A DNA stretch of 64,000 nt, from NCBI GenBank assembly GCA_009192285.1, contig WBVU01000009.1, forward strand, positions 124,001-188,000, read 5' to 3'. The translations under genes were made by a program, and so were the position numbers. The number at the start of each line of letters is the position of its first letter. Within the stretch, counting starts at the first letter, position 1. This DNA is from Morchella semilibera (Eukaryota > Ascomycota > Pezizomycetes > Pezizales > Morchellaceae). Shown piece after piece: positions 1 to 12,627 of this stretch. Under the pieces are notes generated by a model. That model made no database searches, was not told the origin of the DNA, and worked only from the letters and a program-made list of their open reading frames with translations.

Positions 1-993
1 TTACCATCTCGATATAAGATGCGTATCGGGGGGAAGACAGGAGGAGTACGCCTTTCTGAAGGACGGATGCATTTTGGCGTTCCTGCGTGTCCATTCGGTG
101 ACCTCGCCCGCGCACACGTACGTACTAGATCAAGCTCAATTCTCGCTGATGTTGGAATGCGTGTGGAACTAGTTCCGTGCACTATTGCTCTACATGTGTG
201 GTACCAATTGCAAAGAGGTGAGTGTATCTAGTATCTTGTCTTCCGATGGCATTAATTGCAGTGTTGCTGCGGTATTTCTATTGTACACATTACACCCCCT
301 TTCTAGTTATAGTACTGTAGTGGTGGGCGTGCATGAGGGATATGAGACTTGCTCTGATTCACCTTTTTAGATATGAGAGGACCGGGTCTTATGTTGGCGA
401 ATTTAAGCCGTGGTAAGTTGGATTACATATATCAGTACATTAAACAGTACGACAACGTAAAGATGTTGGCGAGTACAGGGTGTACACTAGGCCATTACTC
501 GCTGAAATAGGCCTACGATACTTGATGGTTTGACAATCTCAAAACAATTAAGGGGTATCATAAATTACATATGTACTACATGAGAATTAGACAAATTAAG
601 CCAAAGGAATGTGGATAACGTATCTGCGTGTGGCCCATGCGCGGACTATAAAAGGTGGTCGATGATAGACCTAAGAATATCTTGTAAAAAATACATGTAT
701 AATACAATCGCATTGGAGTCAATTATGTGTATTACAGGAATACATAATGCAATATTTGTATAGAAGTACGTATATAGCTATAAAGGCGGTGGCTAAATAT
801 GGGGGGTACACTACCTTAGGCTTAGCCTGACTAGTAAGCGGTCGGTGAAGTAACGACGCAGCTTATAAAAGGGAGGAGAACAAACCCGCAATGGGAGGCA
901 GGGGGAACTTTCTCTCGCTCAAACTCGTGGGATCGAGCTGGCCCTGGGTACTCACAGAATGGGCAATATTCAAGGGAGATGTTGGTATACATG

Positions 994-1207
994 TACCCCG
1001 GGGGTCCTCAAAGTGATGCAACGGCGACAAAAACCACTAACTTCGCAGCTACTGGCCACCATGCCCAAAATTCGGGAATCAATTCATATATGTCGAATTA
1101 CATCAGGCGGATCTATATAATAATAGTAAATGGAAATACAAATGAAAAAAAGTGACTGGGCCTAGCTTTGATGAATATTGAGCCCGCTGCATCACTTTAA
1201 GGACCCC
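994..1207. mobile_element. MITE with ACCCCGGGGGTCCT inverted ends, copy 1
   Basis: The left end reads CCCCGGGGGTCCTCAAAGTG and the right end is its inverted match (CATCACTTTAAGGACCCC). About 214 bp, no coding capacity. The interior (CGGCGACAAA, CGCAGCTACTGGCCA, TGGGCCTAGCTTTG) is shared with copies near 1728 and 56574. Non-autonomous DNA transposon; superfamily not determined. Confidence 0.75.
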
Positions 1208-1727
1208 AATTATAATTATGGAGTGAAACTTACTGCCCATATTAATGGTGTGATAGCCACCATTGCCCAGATGGCGGGTATCCTCCCGACAGACCAACAC
1301 ACGCATGGGCACACGATCTCTAGTGGGCCGTGCTGCCCCCGGTCTTTATCATTGCAGAGAGTCACTATTCAGCTGCAGGAGTTTGTGCTGAAGCGTATAT
1401 AGGTAAAGGTGAGTTAGCTGACATCTTGATCAGTATTCATGATCTTGGTTCTGGGCTAAGGATCTGGAGTGTACTACGTAGGAGAAACGTCTGTATTGAT
1501 ATTCATGATCCTCTAGATTGGCTATATACGTGAACTTCAGTTCTAGTGGGGCTATATCCTGGCCTATTTGGCCGCTTCCAAACTATTTTCGCCGCTATCA
1601 TAGTCTTGGAAGCTGCGAGTTCTGCATTACGTGTGGTCTAGTATTGTGTAAATACATTGCGCTTTTGATACCTGGCAAGACAAGCGTATTCTCATGGCAT
1701 ATACTTGTATAATGTTGCCACAATCAT

Positions 1728-1967
1728 GTACCCCGGGGGCCCTCAAAGTGATGCAATGGCGACAAAGAACCACAATTTCGCAGCTACTAGCCATCATGCC
1801 CCAAAGGTTGGAGGTGGTTTGTGTAGGTCAAATCAAGTTTCGTTAGACAGGGCTGTATAATAGAACGTGGAAACAAAAACAAAAAACGTTAACTGGGTCT
1901 AGCATTTATGGTGACCGCAACTCCAGAGTATTGGCCTCGTTACGTCACTGCAAGGATCCCCGAGATA
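1728..1967. mobile_element. MITE with ACCCCGGGGGTCCT inverted ends, copy 2
   Basis: The left end is CCCCGGGGGCCCTCAAAGTG; the right end carries the inverted match with a few substitutions (ACGTCACTGCAAGGATCCCCG). The interior matches copy 1. The element is flanked by CATGTA and TACAT. Confidence 0.7.
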
Positions 1968-2630
1968 CATCATAAAGAAACGGATGAGACCACTGCGAAT
2001 ATAGGACTATGGAATTCCGGAATTAAGTGACGAATACCGGATTAAGCCGGCATCTGATACTGTGAATATTTACTAAACAGAGCTCAGATCCCGCTAACTA
2101 TAACTACATATATATAAAGTACATGTAGCTACCTGTACTATTGCCCTACATGCAGTGACAGTACGTAATCTACTAGAATACCATGACACTGCGGTGTTGT
2201 TACGGTATTGCTACAGTACCTATTATGCTACACCCCCCTTTCTGGTACGTACTGTAGTGATGGGAATGAGGGTAATTAACTTGGTCTGATTCGCCTTATC
2301 TTGCATGTAGATATGAGAGGAGAAGGTGACATAGTAAATGTAGTTGAAAACTTGGATCGATGTAGAGCAGTATTTCAAGACTACATATATATATAGATCA
2401 TATAGTCTAAAATACCGATTTCACTACCCCCTAACTTTTAAGGGGACGGTATTCTTACAATTAATGAACTAAACAAAAAAGTTAATGATCAGGGTTAGGT
2501 TTTAGACTCGTGGGGTTGCAACGCCATCCCAGTGGCCCCTCCACACCCGTTGGACTGGCCACCATCTTGGTATCTGACGGGATGGACAATGTTCAAAAAA
2601 TACCTAAGGGAGATGTTAGTATACATGTAC

Positions 2631-2712
2631 TACGGGGGTAGGGGTAAGTCTGTAGACAGTGGTCGTGGTTGCAACAGCAGCAGGTGTCTACAGACTTACC
2701 CCTACACCCGTA
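2631..2712. mobile_element. GTAC-flanked hairpin mini-element
   Basis: An 82 bp near-perfect palindrome with arms TACGGGGGTAGGGGTAAGTC (continuing TGTAGACA) and a loop of about 26 nt. GTAC lies on both sides (2627-2630 and 2713-2716), fitting a 4-bp target duplication. A second, inverted copy of the same element lies at 23573-23654. The paralogous repeat unit at about 990 lacks it, which supports insertion. Confidence 0.75.
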
Positions 2713-2915
2713 GTACATGCCGATTGTAGAATTATGCAGTGGGACTTACTGCCCAGACCAGTGGTGGGATAACCACCGGTACCATTCCCCGAATGGCGGC
2801 TATCCTCTCGACGCACTAACGCACGCATGGGCGCACGGTCTCTAATTGGCCATGCCGCCCCCCTGTCCTCAACATTCCAAAGTGTGCCTATTCAGAAGTT
2901 GGTGCTGTAGAATAC

Positions 2916-2993
2916 TTAGGCGTTCGGTAAAAGGTCGTGTAAAATTGTCCTGTTGCAACGCCAGTTTTCACGACCTTTTACATAAACGACCAA
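2916..2993. mobile_element. Hairpin mini-element flanked by ATAC/GTAC
   Basis: A 78 bp hairpin. The inner arms GTAAAAGGTCGTG and CACGACCTTTTAC pair exactly and the outer arms pair with mismatches. Flanks are ATAC (2912-2915) and GTAC (2994-2997), so the 4-bp duplication is imperfect. The related repeat unit near 1390 does not carry it. Confidence 0.55.
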
Positions 2994-3998
2994 GTACACA
3001 ATTAGGTAAAAGTGAGGTAACTGACGATGTGATCGGTATTCATCTTTGCTCAGTTCTAGTGATCTGAGGTTGTGGAGCGTAGGACTTAGGAGGAAGGACT
3101 GTATTTATATATATTCATAACCCCACTTACGTACTGCAATTCTAGTAAGTCATGCCCTCAGGTTATTCCCGCCTGTACTTTGGGTGTCTTCAACTTACAT
3201 GATCGACAATACATATCTTCCACGATGCCTAATGTTTAGTGGTAATCGATCGTGGTGATAGTAATGAGGACTACCACGTGCGCATGTCGGGACTGACACG
3301 ACAGGTTTCGGTCAGTGAAGGAACGGCGCAGTATCTAAAAGGGAGGAAGAACAAACACGTTATAGGGAGACGGGACCATCCTGGGGCTCAACCCCTTGGG
3401 GAATTACAGATAGCGCTACATCTGGTGGGGAGGCACTACATGTATCCAAGAGATAACAGATGCCACTTCATCCCCACCGGTCGAATGAGAGGTATTCAAG
3501 AAAAATTTTGGTATAGAGGTCAGTGGTAGTATTAGGGAGAAGAACTTAGTGCTCATAACCGGTACCACCGTTCTCCGAATGGCGGCTTTCCTGCCAAGGG
3601 ATCAACACACACACGGGCACATACTTAAGTAAAGGTGAGGTAACTAACATTGTGGGCAATGCTATCCATCACCAATTAAGACAAAGCGCTTGAAAACCTC
3701 GCCTCGCCCGGGTTCTGGCATATCTTACAAGGCTTGTGCTGGGTTCTGTGCTTGAAAATGAAGATCCGGAGGGTGGGGTGTACGTGTAGCATCTGTATTT
3801 ATATTCGTGACCCTCGGTATCAGCTACGTGTAATTCATTTCTAGTGAGACCATGTCCTCTAAGAAACTTTGGCCGCTTCCAAGACTATTTTCGCCGCTAT
3901 CATATTCTTTGAAGCTGCGGGTCTATTATGTGTGATCTAGTATTAATTATATTGTTTACATAAGTACGTATATATATACATGGCGTTTTTGATGCCTA

Positions 3999-4083
3999 TC
4001 TGATAAGTTGTCAGGCCATTCATCACGTTGCCATAAAGGGTTTAAGTGCCTCTGATTGAAATTTGGCTTGACAACTTATCAGA
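3999..4083. mobile_element. Short hairpin MITE with TA flanks
   Basis: Arms TCTGATAAGTTGTCAGGCCA and the inverted GGCTTGACAACTTATCAGA enclose about 45 nt, and TA flanks both sides. The paralogous unit at about 1670 (TTTTGATACCTGGCAAGACA) lacks the insertion, so the empty site is visible in the same window. Confidence 0.6.
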
Positions 4084-4530
4084 TAATATAGCAAGCGTGT
4101 TGTCTTGGCATACCCTTATGTGGATACATGTACTTGTATAGATAATTGTAAGTAGTCTCGTTCCCAGCACATACGGTGTGATGTTGGTGATGTTGGTGGG
4201 GGTGGTTGTGACCGATAGATAATTTAGGTTCATCACAGTAGGGTCTGTAGCAATAACCTTTCGGAAAAAATCCGGGTCTCTAAATAACCCCGCCGAACCT
4301 TTATCTATACATCGATAGTCCAAAATATTCATAAATGAAAACTATAGAAACCACCCAGCTGGCCACTTATATTCTTAAAGGTAAACTAATTACGAATATA
4401 TTCGGATTCGTCCCACCATGAACCCGTAAGATACTGAACGGAGGAAGCCATTCGGCCGAATAGACTAAATGAATTGATAAGAAAGGGAGTGAGAACTCTG
4501 GACCTATTTAAATAGAATTAGGAATGCTTC

Positions 4531-7500
4531 TTACCCCTTCTTTACTTCAGTATAGCTCTTAAATAAGTTGATCATTTCTAGATTCCCGAGACTAGTTGCT
4601 ATATCCAATGGTGTTGCCCCACTATCGTCCTGGGCACCAATGAGACTCCTATCATGCCTGCATAGGACCTTGACCACCCGTATATTGCCCAATCTAGCCG
4701 CGACGTGAAGTAGGGTTTGTTGTCCTTGTAAGTCTTGATGGACATTTGCTCCATGGTGCAACAGACTCTGCACCATTTCCTCGTTCCCGCGGACTACGGC
4801 CAAATGCAATGCCCTAAGATGATCCTTCCGTTGAAGCTCTAGGTTTGGCTTGCAACTCAAAACCAAAGCCAATATATCCTCATTACCAGATTCCACCGCG
4901 AGATGAAGAGCGGTATTTCCTAAGCGGTCTTTGAAGTCGAGACATGCTGAGCTGAGGGAAGGTGAGCTGAGTTGGCTTATATCTGTCGGTCTGGCAGGGC
5001 TATGCACTATGTTGCAAAGCAATAACCCAACCAGCACATCATTACCACCCCGTATGGCAGTGTGGAGTGGTGTGTCCCCAGACTTGTTCTTTATATTTAA
5101 GGAGCACCCCTTCTCTAACAATACCTCCACTACTGACGTATTACCTCCCTCAACTGCGGAGTGCAAGATGGTGTTTCCAGATACGCTCTGCGTATTCAAG
5201 CTTACTCTGCACCCCTCAGAATCAAGAATTCTCCTCATAGTTTCCGGGTCCCCAGATTTGCCTGCCATGTGTAATGCATTCAAGATCGCATCAGGCCCGC
5301 CCGTTCCAGCATACTGACCTCCGCCCATATATACAATATTGTCTTGAATAGGAGGTAGGGGTATGGGTAGGGGTAGGGGTGGGGGTAGACCTGGAAGCGG
5401 GCGTGCCCCATATCTATTGTAGTTTCTGGTTCTGGGTGATGAGAGGGAACTTACACTAGTAGCGGGGGAGAGTACCGGTCGTACTCTTCGGGCGATTTCG
5501 TGACTTGGGTGCCTTCCTCTATCTCCCCGGGGTATATTGGATCTTAGAATTAATCCTTCGGAGGTTTGCATATTACCACTACCTTCTGGCGACCGGCCTC
5601 TTACGTCGTCGTATTCAATCAAAGCTCGTTGTAAGATTTTTGCCATTTCATCCAATGCAGCAGAGACTCCGCGGAATAGTGGTGATGGCTGCAGGAGCTG
5701 TACCTTGTGTGGTGGAAGACCTCCAAGCTTTTCCATTGACTCATATAAGATATCCAGCGGCGTTCTGTTTAAGTCATCTCGTGCATCAACATCGACCCCT
5801 CTTCCGATCAACACCTTCAGCATGCCCTTGTACCCATCGAATACTGATTCCAGAATAACCGGATGAAACCCTAGCGGACTGACCTCTTTGACAAAAGCCA
5901 TTGGCCCATTGCAGATTGCGTGCAACGGGGTTTGCCAGGATTCATTTTGCGTGTCAATATTCGCCCCATGGTTAAGCAGTACCCTGGTAATCTGACTGTA
6001 CCCTTCGAAGCATGCCGCGATGTCTTTGCGATACATCTCTAAACTACTCATATCATCTGCTTGCTCAATATTATAAGGGCTCTGCTCCTTATCATCTTTC
6101 TTATCCACTCCGCCATTAACCCCACTCTTGTTTCTGTTATTACCGTCACCTGAATTTGGACCTCCTATTCTCTTTAAAAGAAATCTTAGGAGACCCTCAA
6201 ACACTCCAAGTAATGCTGTAGCGCCGTAGTCATTACGAGCGTAGACATCGGCGTAGTTCCTGAGAAGAAGTCGTACCGTTAAAATAAACCCCGACATGAT
6301 GGACTCCAAAGAAATCAACTGAGGGCCGGGAATATCATTGGCCCCAGGACCCGTTGCCGCCGCAAAAAGTGCATCGCATCCGTTATCACATCGAGCGTTT
6401 ACATCCGCGTGGTTTTGTAAAAGCAATGCTGCTAGATCGTGTTTGCCAAAGCCGGAGGCAGCGTATAATGGGGTGGAACCCATAAGACCCCTTGCTTCGA
6501 TATCTGCCTTATTCTCCAAGAGTACCTCGGCTGCCCGCCGGTTATCGTATATAATGGCAAGGTGTAAGGGCGTAAATCCGGAGCGTTCCTTTGTATCCAC
6601 CATAGCTCCCATATCTAGAAGTGCCTTTACGATATCTGGATTCCCTGAAATAGCAGCCAGATGTAGAGCTGATGTTCCAGTGGCATCCTTTATATTGACC
6701 ATCGCACCGCTATCCAATAGCCTTTTTACAACCCTATAATCGCCAGTCATGGCAGCCCTATGTAACACCACGGTCCCGTTCTGGCCCGCCCTATTTATTT
6801 CTTCCCTGCCAAGAGACATGGCTGAAGCCCGATCGATGAAGGTCTCACCCTCAAACATGAGATTCAACATCAGCTGTACTATGTCCAGCTTCTGGAGCAT
6901 GACCGCGACGTCCAATGGTGTTTGATCGTCGTTATTTCGAATCCAGTGGGTTTCGGTCCGATTGGCAAGCTCAAGGGCCATATCATGACGCCCCTCGGAA
7001 ATTGCATGATGCAGTGCTGTGTTCCCATGAATAGCATCCTTCTCGCAAAGATTTATACCAAGCCCAACGAGCGTTCGCAGAACCTCTAAAGTACCAGATT
7101 CGACCGCATGGTGCAGTAATGGCTTAGCATTGCGACCTCTATCCAGTTGTAGTGCCTTTTCTCCATCCGTTTGGGATTTGTATATATTCTTTAACCGCTC
7201 AATATTACCGTGGTTAATAGCACACTCGAGCGTTTTGCAGACACATTTCTCGGCTTCAGAGATAGTCAGTTAATATCCTTTGAAGCCTCTACTCCCGATA
7301 AAATTACCTACCTTCTGAATATATTGCTTCTCTCATATGATAGTGTAGAGTCTCGAACGTCCTGTCGTACATGGAATCAAACTTCACCATTTCCGAGTGA
7401 TCCTTATTAACCGGGACGCGTCTCTCCCACGGTACCCCAACCCAGGCCTCTTCAGGTTCAAGAGCAATATATGCCCTTCCTCCTTTTGGTCTAATAGGCT

Positions 7501-8984
7501 TGCCGTTTTTATCCTGAACCTCATTAGTCCAAGGGCTTCATAAATAAGGACGAGGCAAGATACCCACTCTTTCTAGCGCAAATGTCTCTTTTTGCTCGTA
7601 GAAAGTAATAACTTTTGGACCATTTTCCGAGAGTAGGTTGATAAAAGATCTCAATGTAACGTTGAGTTCGTGCGACCCTACCTGTAGCGATTTTACTAGG
7701 GCAGGCCTGGTCAAACTTTCACCCACAACATCCAAGATGTTTTTGGCATGTTCTCCAAGACCACGATGAGGTGTACCAAAGAAAATAATTGCTTTTGTAA
7801 GAGGTAGTAGAGCATTGACTGGTGCATTTCGAGATGAATATACTATAGCCTAACACCTAGGTCAGCGAATCATTGTCTTGTCCTTACTCTTTGGGATTTT
7901 GTTATTCGTACATGTGTGACGATGAGACCTCCTAAACTATGACCTATAAATATGATTGGTCTTTGTTTTTCCTAAACCAGAAATGGGTTTGCGTTAGATT
8001 TAGTCCACAGGTAAAAGCAGGGTCCCAGTAGAGTATGAGTACTTCAGGAGTTGGCCTCTTTTTGTCTAGCTCATTGAGGAATTCATTCACATAGTCCTCC
8101 AATCGGTTAATGCCGCTGCTCTTGATGATATCGGAGTCATATCCATAAATCATAATCCTACAGTCCGGGAATTTCAATGGTAGGAAATCGTGAAGCCACA
8201 TCTCCTTGTGTCCATCTCTTCCTTTCCATGAACCATATGCATGTCCCGAGAGTCCGGTTACGGCTACGATGCTAGTCGAAGAACGTAGATGTAAGTCGGT
8301 ATACGTATACTAAATTAGACGCTCGCGTATAAAAAGACCAACTTACTCAGCAATAATCTCTTTACCATCCCCTGCAAATAATGTAGTAAATCCGTAAAAG
8401 GTGTTATCTATTGATGCTCCTCTCCAGCATTGAAGGAAGTATATCGACTTCTTGCTAAAGACCTCCGGCTTTTCGCTAAACTGAATTAGAGCAATCTGTG
8501 TTTCGTGCTCCACGTCTTGGCCTTCACCTAGTATGATTTTGGGTTCTCCTTCCACCTTCACACGCTTATTTCCGGGGAAGAGCTCGTCCAGAAGAAGTTG
8601 CATCACCACCTCAAGGGAAAGCTCGCGGGGAATTCCCCGCACTCGGTACATGATCTGTTTATCCCTAGGATCAGGAGGATTGGGCACGTCTTTGAACACC
8701 TCAGGATTCAAACCAGGGAATGGAGGAATTCCCTGCGGTTGCACATCTTGCAAAGTATCAGTTCTCTTAAGGGGGGTAATGTATGTGGAGGAGCCGCGCT
8801 GTTGCAGTGCACTCGGAGGTGGCGGGGGTAGGGGGTCAATCGAAATATGGGAAGCTCCAATATTAGGGTCCCGCATGCTACTACTGCTTTGTCTGGCATG
8901 CCTACTGCCTGATGAGTAGTATTCTCCTGAGTGGGTATGGCGTGCCTGGGATCTTGAAGAGACGGCGGGGGGCATGCTCGACAT
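4531..8984 (-). CDS. Alpha/beta-hydrolase (SERAC1-like) fused to ankyrin repeats, six exons
   Basis: Proposed exons: 8984-8347, 8271-8043, 7971-7888, 7849-7568, 7513-7312, 7253-4531. They sum to 4158 nt (1386 codons with stop), and every junction keeps frame. Residues 1-110 are Ser/Pro-rich and probably disordered; a short conserved segment (YRVRGIPREL) follows. The hydrolase starts near residue 213 (DIVAVTGLSGHAYGSW), with nucleophile motif GHSLGG (Ser about 301), then AIIFFGTPHRGLGEHA, and a likely catalytic His about 450 (PVNKDHSEMVKF). From about 480 to the end are many ankyrin repeats (GNTALHHA, TPLHLA, TALHLAVESGN), broken near 890-960 by a Pro-rich linker. No NACHT or NB-ARC domain separates the two halves. 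Fungal proteins of this type are often grouped with NLR-like self/non-self sensors; that role is inferred. Intron 3 is only 38 nt and intron 4 uses GTGGGT, so those junctions are less certain. Confidence 0.88.
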
Positions 8985-9500
8985 ATCGGTAACGAAGGGA
9001 GGTTATTTTTTAGAGATACTTCAAAGGTATGGCTAGTATAGCCTTTGACTTTTTGATAGAGGCCCCCAATGTCTTATATATTGTGCTAGTATATCCGCTG
9101 TTGGGAAGCTCCTCTCATAAGCAGGATATCGATGCACAAATACTTGTTGGAGAACACACCGCCCCATCAAATTATCCTTGCCCTGGGCAACTGAGACAAA
9201 TGCATAACATTGCAAACTGGGCTGAAGAAGATGGAAGGCTGTGCTATGACAACCCTGGTCCAATTCATCCTTGACATTAGCTGCGGCTTAAGTTCTACTG
9301 TATTGACAGGCACTGGACTTGGCTGCTTCTCTTTGGTGGGACCGGCGTTTGTAGCCGATTAGCCTAAAGGGTTTTTTTGGAGATCTACCGCTATCACTCG
9401 AAAAACCTGCCGAGATACAAATCACTCTTAGTAGTCTAACGGTGGAATATTCTTTGCCTCGCGCCGTCCTTGCAGCTTGTGGAGTAGCAGAGCAGAGCAC
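8985..9500. other. Upstream region of the hydrolase-ankyrin gene
   Basis: This holds the presumed promoter of the minus-strand gene that starts at 8984. I see no clear TATA box or other coding region. Short ORFs here show no recognisable motif. Confidence 0.4.
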
Positions 9501-9841
9501 CTCCGGCGTCAAGGGTAAGCGAGCACACCGCCACGTTCTACTCACTTACCTTTGACTGCAGTACTTCGGGGAAAGTCTCCAGGGCTGGTTGCGATAGGCC
9601 ATGGTTCAGGGGACTTTCCCTGCCCCCGTGGTACTCTACAAGGCTCAAGTATGATTTTCCTAATACATGCTATGCACCATATTGTAGGGGTAAGTGAGAA
9701 GACACCTTCACTCAACCTTGGCAGCGGGGTGTCTTCTCACTTACCCCTACACCCGAAGTACTCCGGTGTTAAGGGTAATTGAGTAGAACGCGGCGGTGCG
9801 GTTTACGTTGCTACGTTCTACTCACTTACCTTGACACCGTA
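9501..9841. mobile_element. Array of four GTAC-type hairpin mini-elements
   Basis: Four palindromic units of 60-80 bp: 9501-9560, 9565-9630, 9678-9757 and 9762-9841. Junctions are GCAC (9497-9500), GTAC (9561-9564), GTAC (9631-9634), GCAC (9674-9677), GTAC (9758-9761) and GTGC (9842-9845). Units 1 and 2 share one GTAC, and units 3 and 4 share another. Arms of units 1, 3 and 4 are related to each other (AGGGTAAGTGAG, GTTCTACTCACTTACC), while unit 2 uses GGGGAAAGTC. This looks like repeated insertion into GTAC sites created by earlier insertions. Confidence 0.65.
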
Positions 9842-9845
9842 GTGC

Positions 9846-10405
9846 ATTCTCAATAGGATCGATTAATGCATGTATGAAGTATAAATAAATAATAACAGGA
9901 CCGATACTAGGTTTGTATGATTAGGTAAATGAAAATTAATAGCCATGCTCGCACAGTTGTACTTTTGATAAGTATTGTACCATAATAGCTCTGCAGCTGT
10001 GAATGGCAGAGAAAATATCATACTTACTACGGATCCTTTTTTTCTGTCACACGAGGGGAACTGTTCTGCATGCACACCCTAGTCGTCCGATCACCTTACC
10101 TCCGGACCTTGTTTATGGGTCAACCACTTCCCGAATAGATCACACGCCTATGACTCAATTCTTGATACGGGGTGGGTGTGTCAGCTTTGTTGGCGAATAA
10201 TATATGCAAAGCCGGCGCAGCCTCATCGCTTGGCTATCTCGTCAGGAGTGATATTTTATGAAGTAATCAGAGATAAAGTCAATTGGGGAGGAATGACGAG
10301 ACTGAGTGAACGATGAACAGAGGTTTCAGTGTGGCGGTATTTTAGTTGTTGCGGTTGGATATGATCATATAGGTCATAGCGGCATTTGGAAGTGTTTGTA
10401 TAAAA
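9846..10405. other. Non-coding stretch upstream of the pogo-like remnant
   Basis: Nothing recognised apart from AT-rich sequence. No terminal inverted repeat of the downstream transposase could be identified by eye. Confidence 0.3.
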
Positions 10406-10744
10406 ATGATAAACAGAAAATTTTGCACTGAATCGACTCATTTCAAACCAGCTCTCGTTAACCACCAGAAAATCATCATGGAATCAAAAGCTTCTCAACA
10501 ACCCGAAGTGGACAACAACAACCCCAATTATACGAAATATGAGCGTCTATCTTTAGCTCTCAGCCATTATCATGCCGACTTGGTTAAATCCCAAGAAAAT
10601 TCTTCTACGGATTCTGAGTCAGAAGCCAAGAAACCTATTGTCCTTCAAATAGCCAAAATGTATGGTATTTCAGAGCCAACTTTACGAAGACACATTAAAA
10701 ATCCCTGCCAAAGAATACGACCGGAAGCAGATAGAGATAAATTA

Positions 10745-11377
10745 TGTGACGGAGTAACCCGACGCAAAGAAGAAGATGACAATGATGACGCAGAAGGACT
10801 CGAGTAGCACAGCCTACGCGACGAGGAGACCGACGAAGACAGAGACAACACTGGACAGGCACAAGTACAGGCACTGGCGAAGGCAAAGGCAAAGGCAAAG
10901 GCACAAGGACGCAGAGCGGGGAGAGTGAGGACCAGATGGACCTCAAAGGGAACAATGAGAGGTACTATAGGTTTTCCTCTGGAAGAGGACAGGGTCTTGG
11001 AGGCGGGGAACTATAACTTAGAGATAGGAGTATATTCCTATATATCGAGATGATAGGAAGACGAGACAGGGAGAAAGGAAAGAAAGAACTAAGGAAAATC
11101 CCTATCCCCGCTATTTAACACATCTCCTCCACCAGTCCGCTATGACTCACACTTTCGCTTATAGAATCTTATGGAAACCCATCGCTGCCACACCTCGTAT
11201 TCCTCCCCACCGTTTCCGCTATTTACATTACCAATCCATCACGCCATCGAACCCCCTAGAACCCAATGATGACACCCCCTTCCTTAGCATACCCCCTTCT
11301 CGCTTAACATTACCCCAACAACCACGACAGCGCTTCGACTACCGAACCCTCAGGATGAATACCAAGACGCTGGGACA
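10745..11377 (+). mobile_element. Solo LTR of the chromovirus family in the pogo transposase
   Basis: Begins TGTGACGGAGTAACCC and ends GACGCTGGGACA, so it has canonical TG...CA ends. It is 633 bp. The target duplication AATTA is perfect (10740-10744 and 11378-11382). It matches the LTRs at 13468-14103 and 22040-22784. Confidence 0.93.
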
Positions 11378-12490
11378 AATTACTTTTAACTGAAGTGGAA
11401 GAAAAAGCTTTAGTAAAACAGTTATTATTTCTGGATGACTTCAATATACCTGCAAGTAGAGATCAGTGTTATGAGTTGGCGTATGCAATCTTAAAACAAC
11501 GCGATTCGACAAGGATTATCGGCAGAGATTGGTTTTATTGTTTTCTCGATCGTCACGAGGAAATTAGATATCTAGTAGTAAAATCAATATCTACTAGTCG
11601 AGCAAATGCAGTCAGCTGAGATATGATGGATGACATTTTCGCAAAAGGAAATGATCATTACCTTTCATAGTACTAAAACAATGGTAACATTTACATTTAT
11701 GAAAAGCTCAAGTATGCGATTGAAAAATATTCCATTCTACCACTAAATACATACAATTTGGATGAGACGGGCTTTATACTTGGAGTGGGAGAGGAGGTAA
11801 AACGCATCTGTCGTAATATACGCCAAGATTCATTTTTCAAAGGATTCCGAAACCGTGAGTCTTGTTCAGTGGTTGAAACCGTTGCAACAGATGGATTCAC
11901 AGTCATACCTCTAATCATTTTTAAAGGCCAAAATCATTTAGTAGGATGGTTTACGGATCCTAAGTCGGAGAATTGGTGGTATGGATATTCAACAAAAGGA
12001 TATAACATAAGGTAGTTATGTATAGAGTATTTAGAAAAGATATTTGAACCAGAGATAAAAGCTTGGTAGGTTTTGATCATAATTTATAACAGTACCTATA
12101 AAATATATTGATTTAGAAAGTGCGGAAGAAAATTAGCGCTTACTTATTTTTGACGGGTTAGACTCTCATATGCAGTTGGAGCTCATTTAATTTTGCCTGA
12201 ATCACCGAATGCTTCCTTTCTGTTTACCGTTACATACGTCACATGTTTTGCAACCTTTGGATATTGGTGTTTTCTCCCCTCTAAAATCCTTTTACCAACA
12301 TGAAGTGACAATGCTTCGGTCATCAATTACGAAAAACAATTTTCCAAGTCTATTAGCAAAGGCACGTAGTATGGCTTTCACCAAAAGTAACATTCAGGCA
12401 GGGTTTCGTGCCTCTGGAATTTGCCCATACGATCCGAGAATTATACTGGATGAACTCGTACTTTTAGAACCTGATATACCACTTGGAACA

Positions 12491-12627
12491 CATCAGCAAG
12501 ACTTCATTTGTCTCTTGATGTCTCCTGAGCCTCAGGAGACTCAAAAAATATCCAGGAGTCTCAAGAGACTCTCAGGAGACCTGGGAGACTGTTGGGAGAC
12601 TCCAGTCACAAGTTGAGTTTGCTGATG
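12491..12627 (+). mobile_element. CATCAGCAA MITE, copy A
   Basis: 137 bp with ends CATCAGCAA...TTGCTGATG and an interior built from repeated CTCAGGAGACTC blocks. The flanking 2-bp duplication is CA (12489-12490, 12628-12629). It lies in the pogo-like transposase and keeps a frame open across itself, ending in a stop just inside the right end. Confidence 0.85.

Larger units (their letters stand above)
1..4330. repeat. Three diverged tandem copies of a non-coding unit
   Basis: Segments at about 175-1715, 2130-3165 and 3290-4160 share blocks in the same order. One block runs from a GGGAGATGTTRGTATACATG segment to GGCGG-TATCCTC and the CACACGCATGGGCACA segment; another contains TTTGGCCGCTTCCAA and TTTTCGCCGCTATCATA (about 1566 and 3870). 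Identity is moderate, so the duplication is old. No ORF is conserved between the copies, so I see no gene here. Several small inverted-repeat elements interrupt one copy but not the others, which gives empty-site evidence for their insertion. Confidence 0.6.

Noticed and set aside
3239-3529. 96-codon ORF
   Set aside because: Falls in the tandem repeat unit and is not open in the other copies.
4931-6739. Plus-strand ORFs of 109-133 codons opposite the ankyrin gene
   Set aside because: They are shadows of the minus-strand ankyrin exon, with no motif of their own.
8533-8919. Plus-strand ORF of 128 codons
   Set aside because: Opposite exon 1 of the hydrolase-ankyrin gene; Ser/Pro-rich coding produces it.
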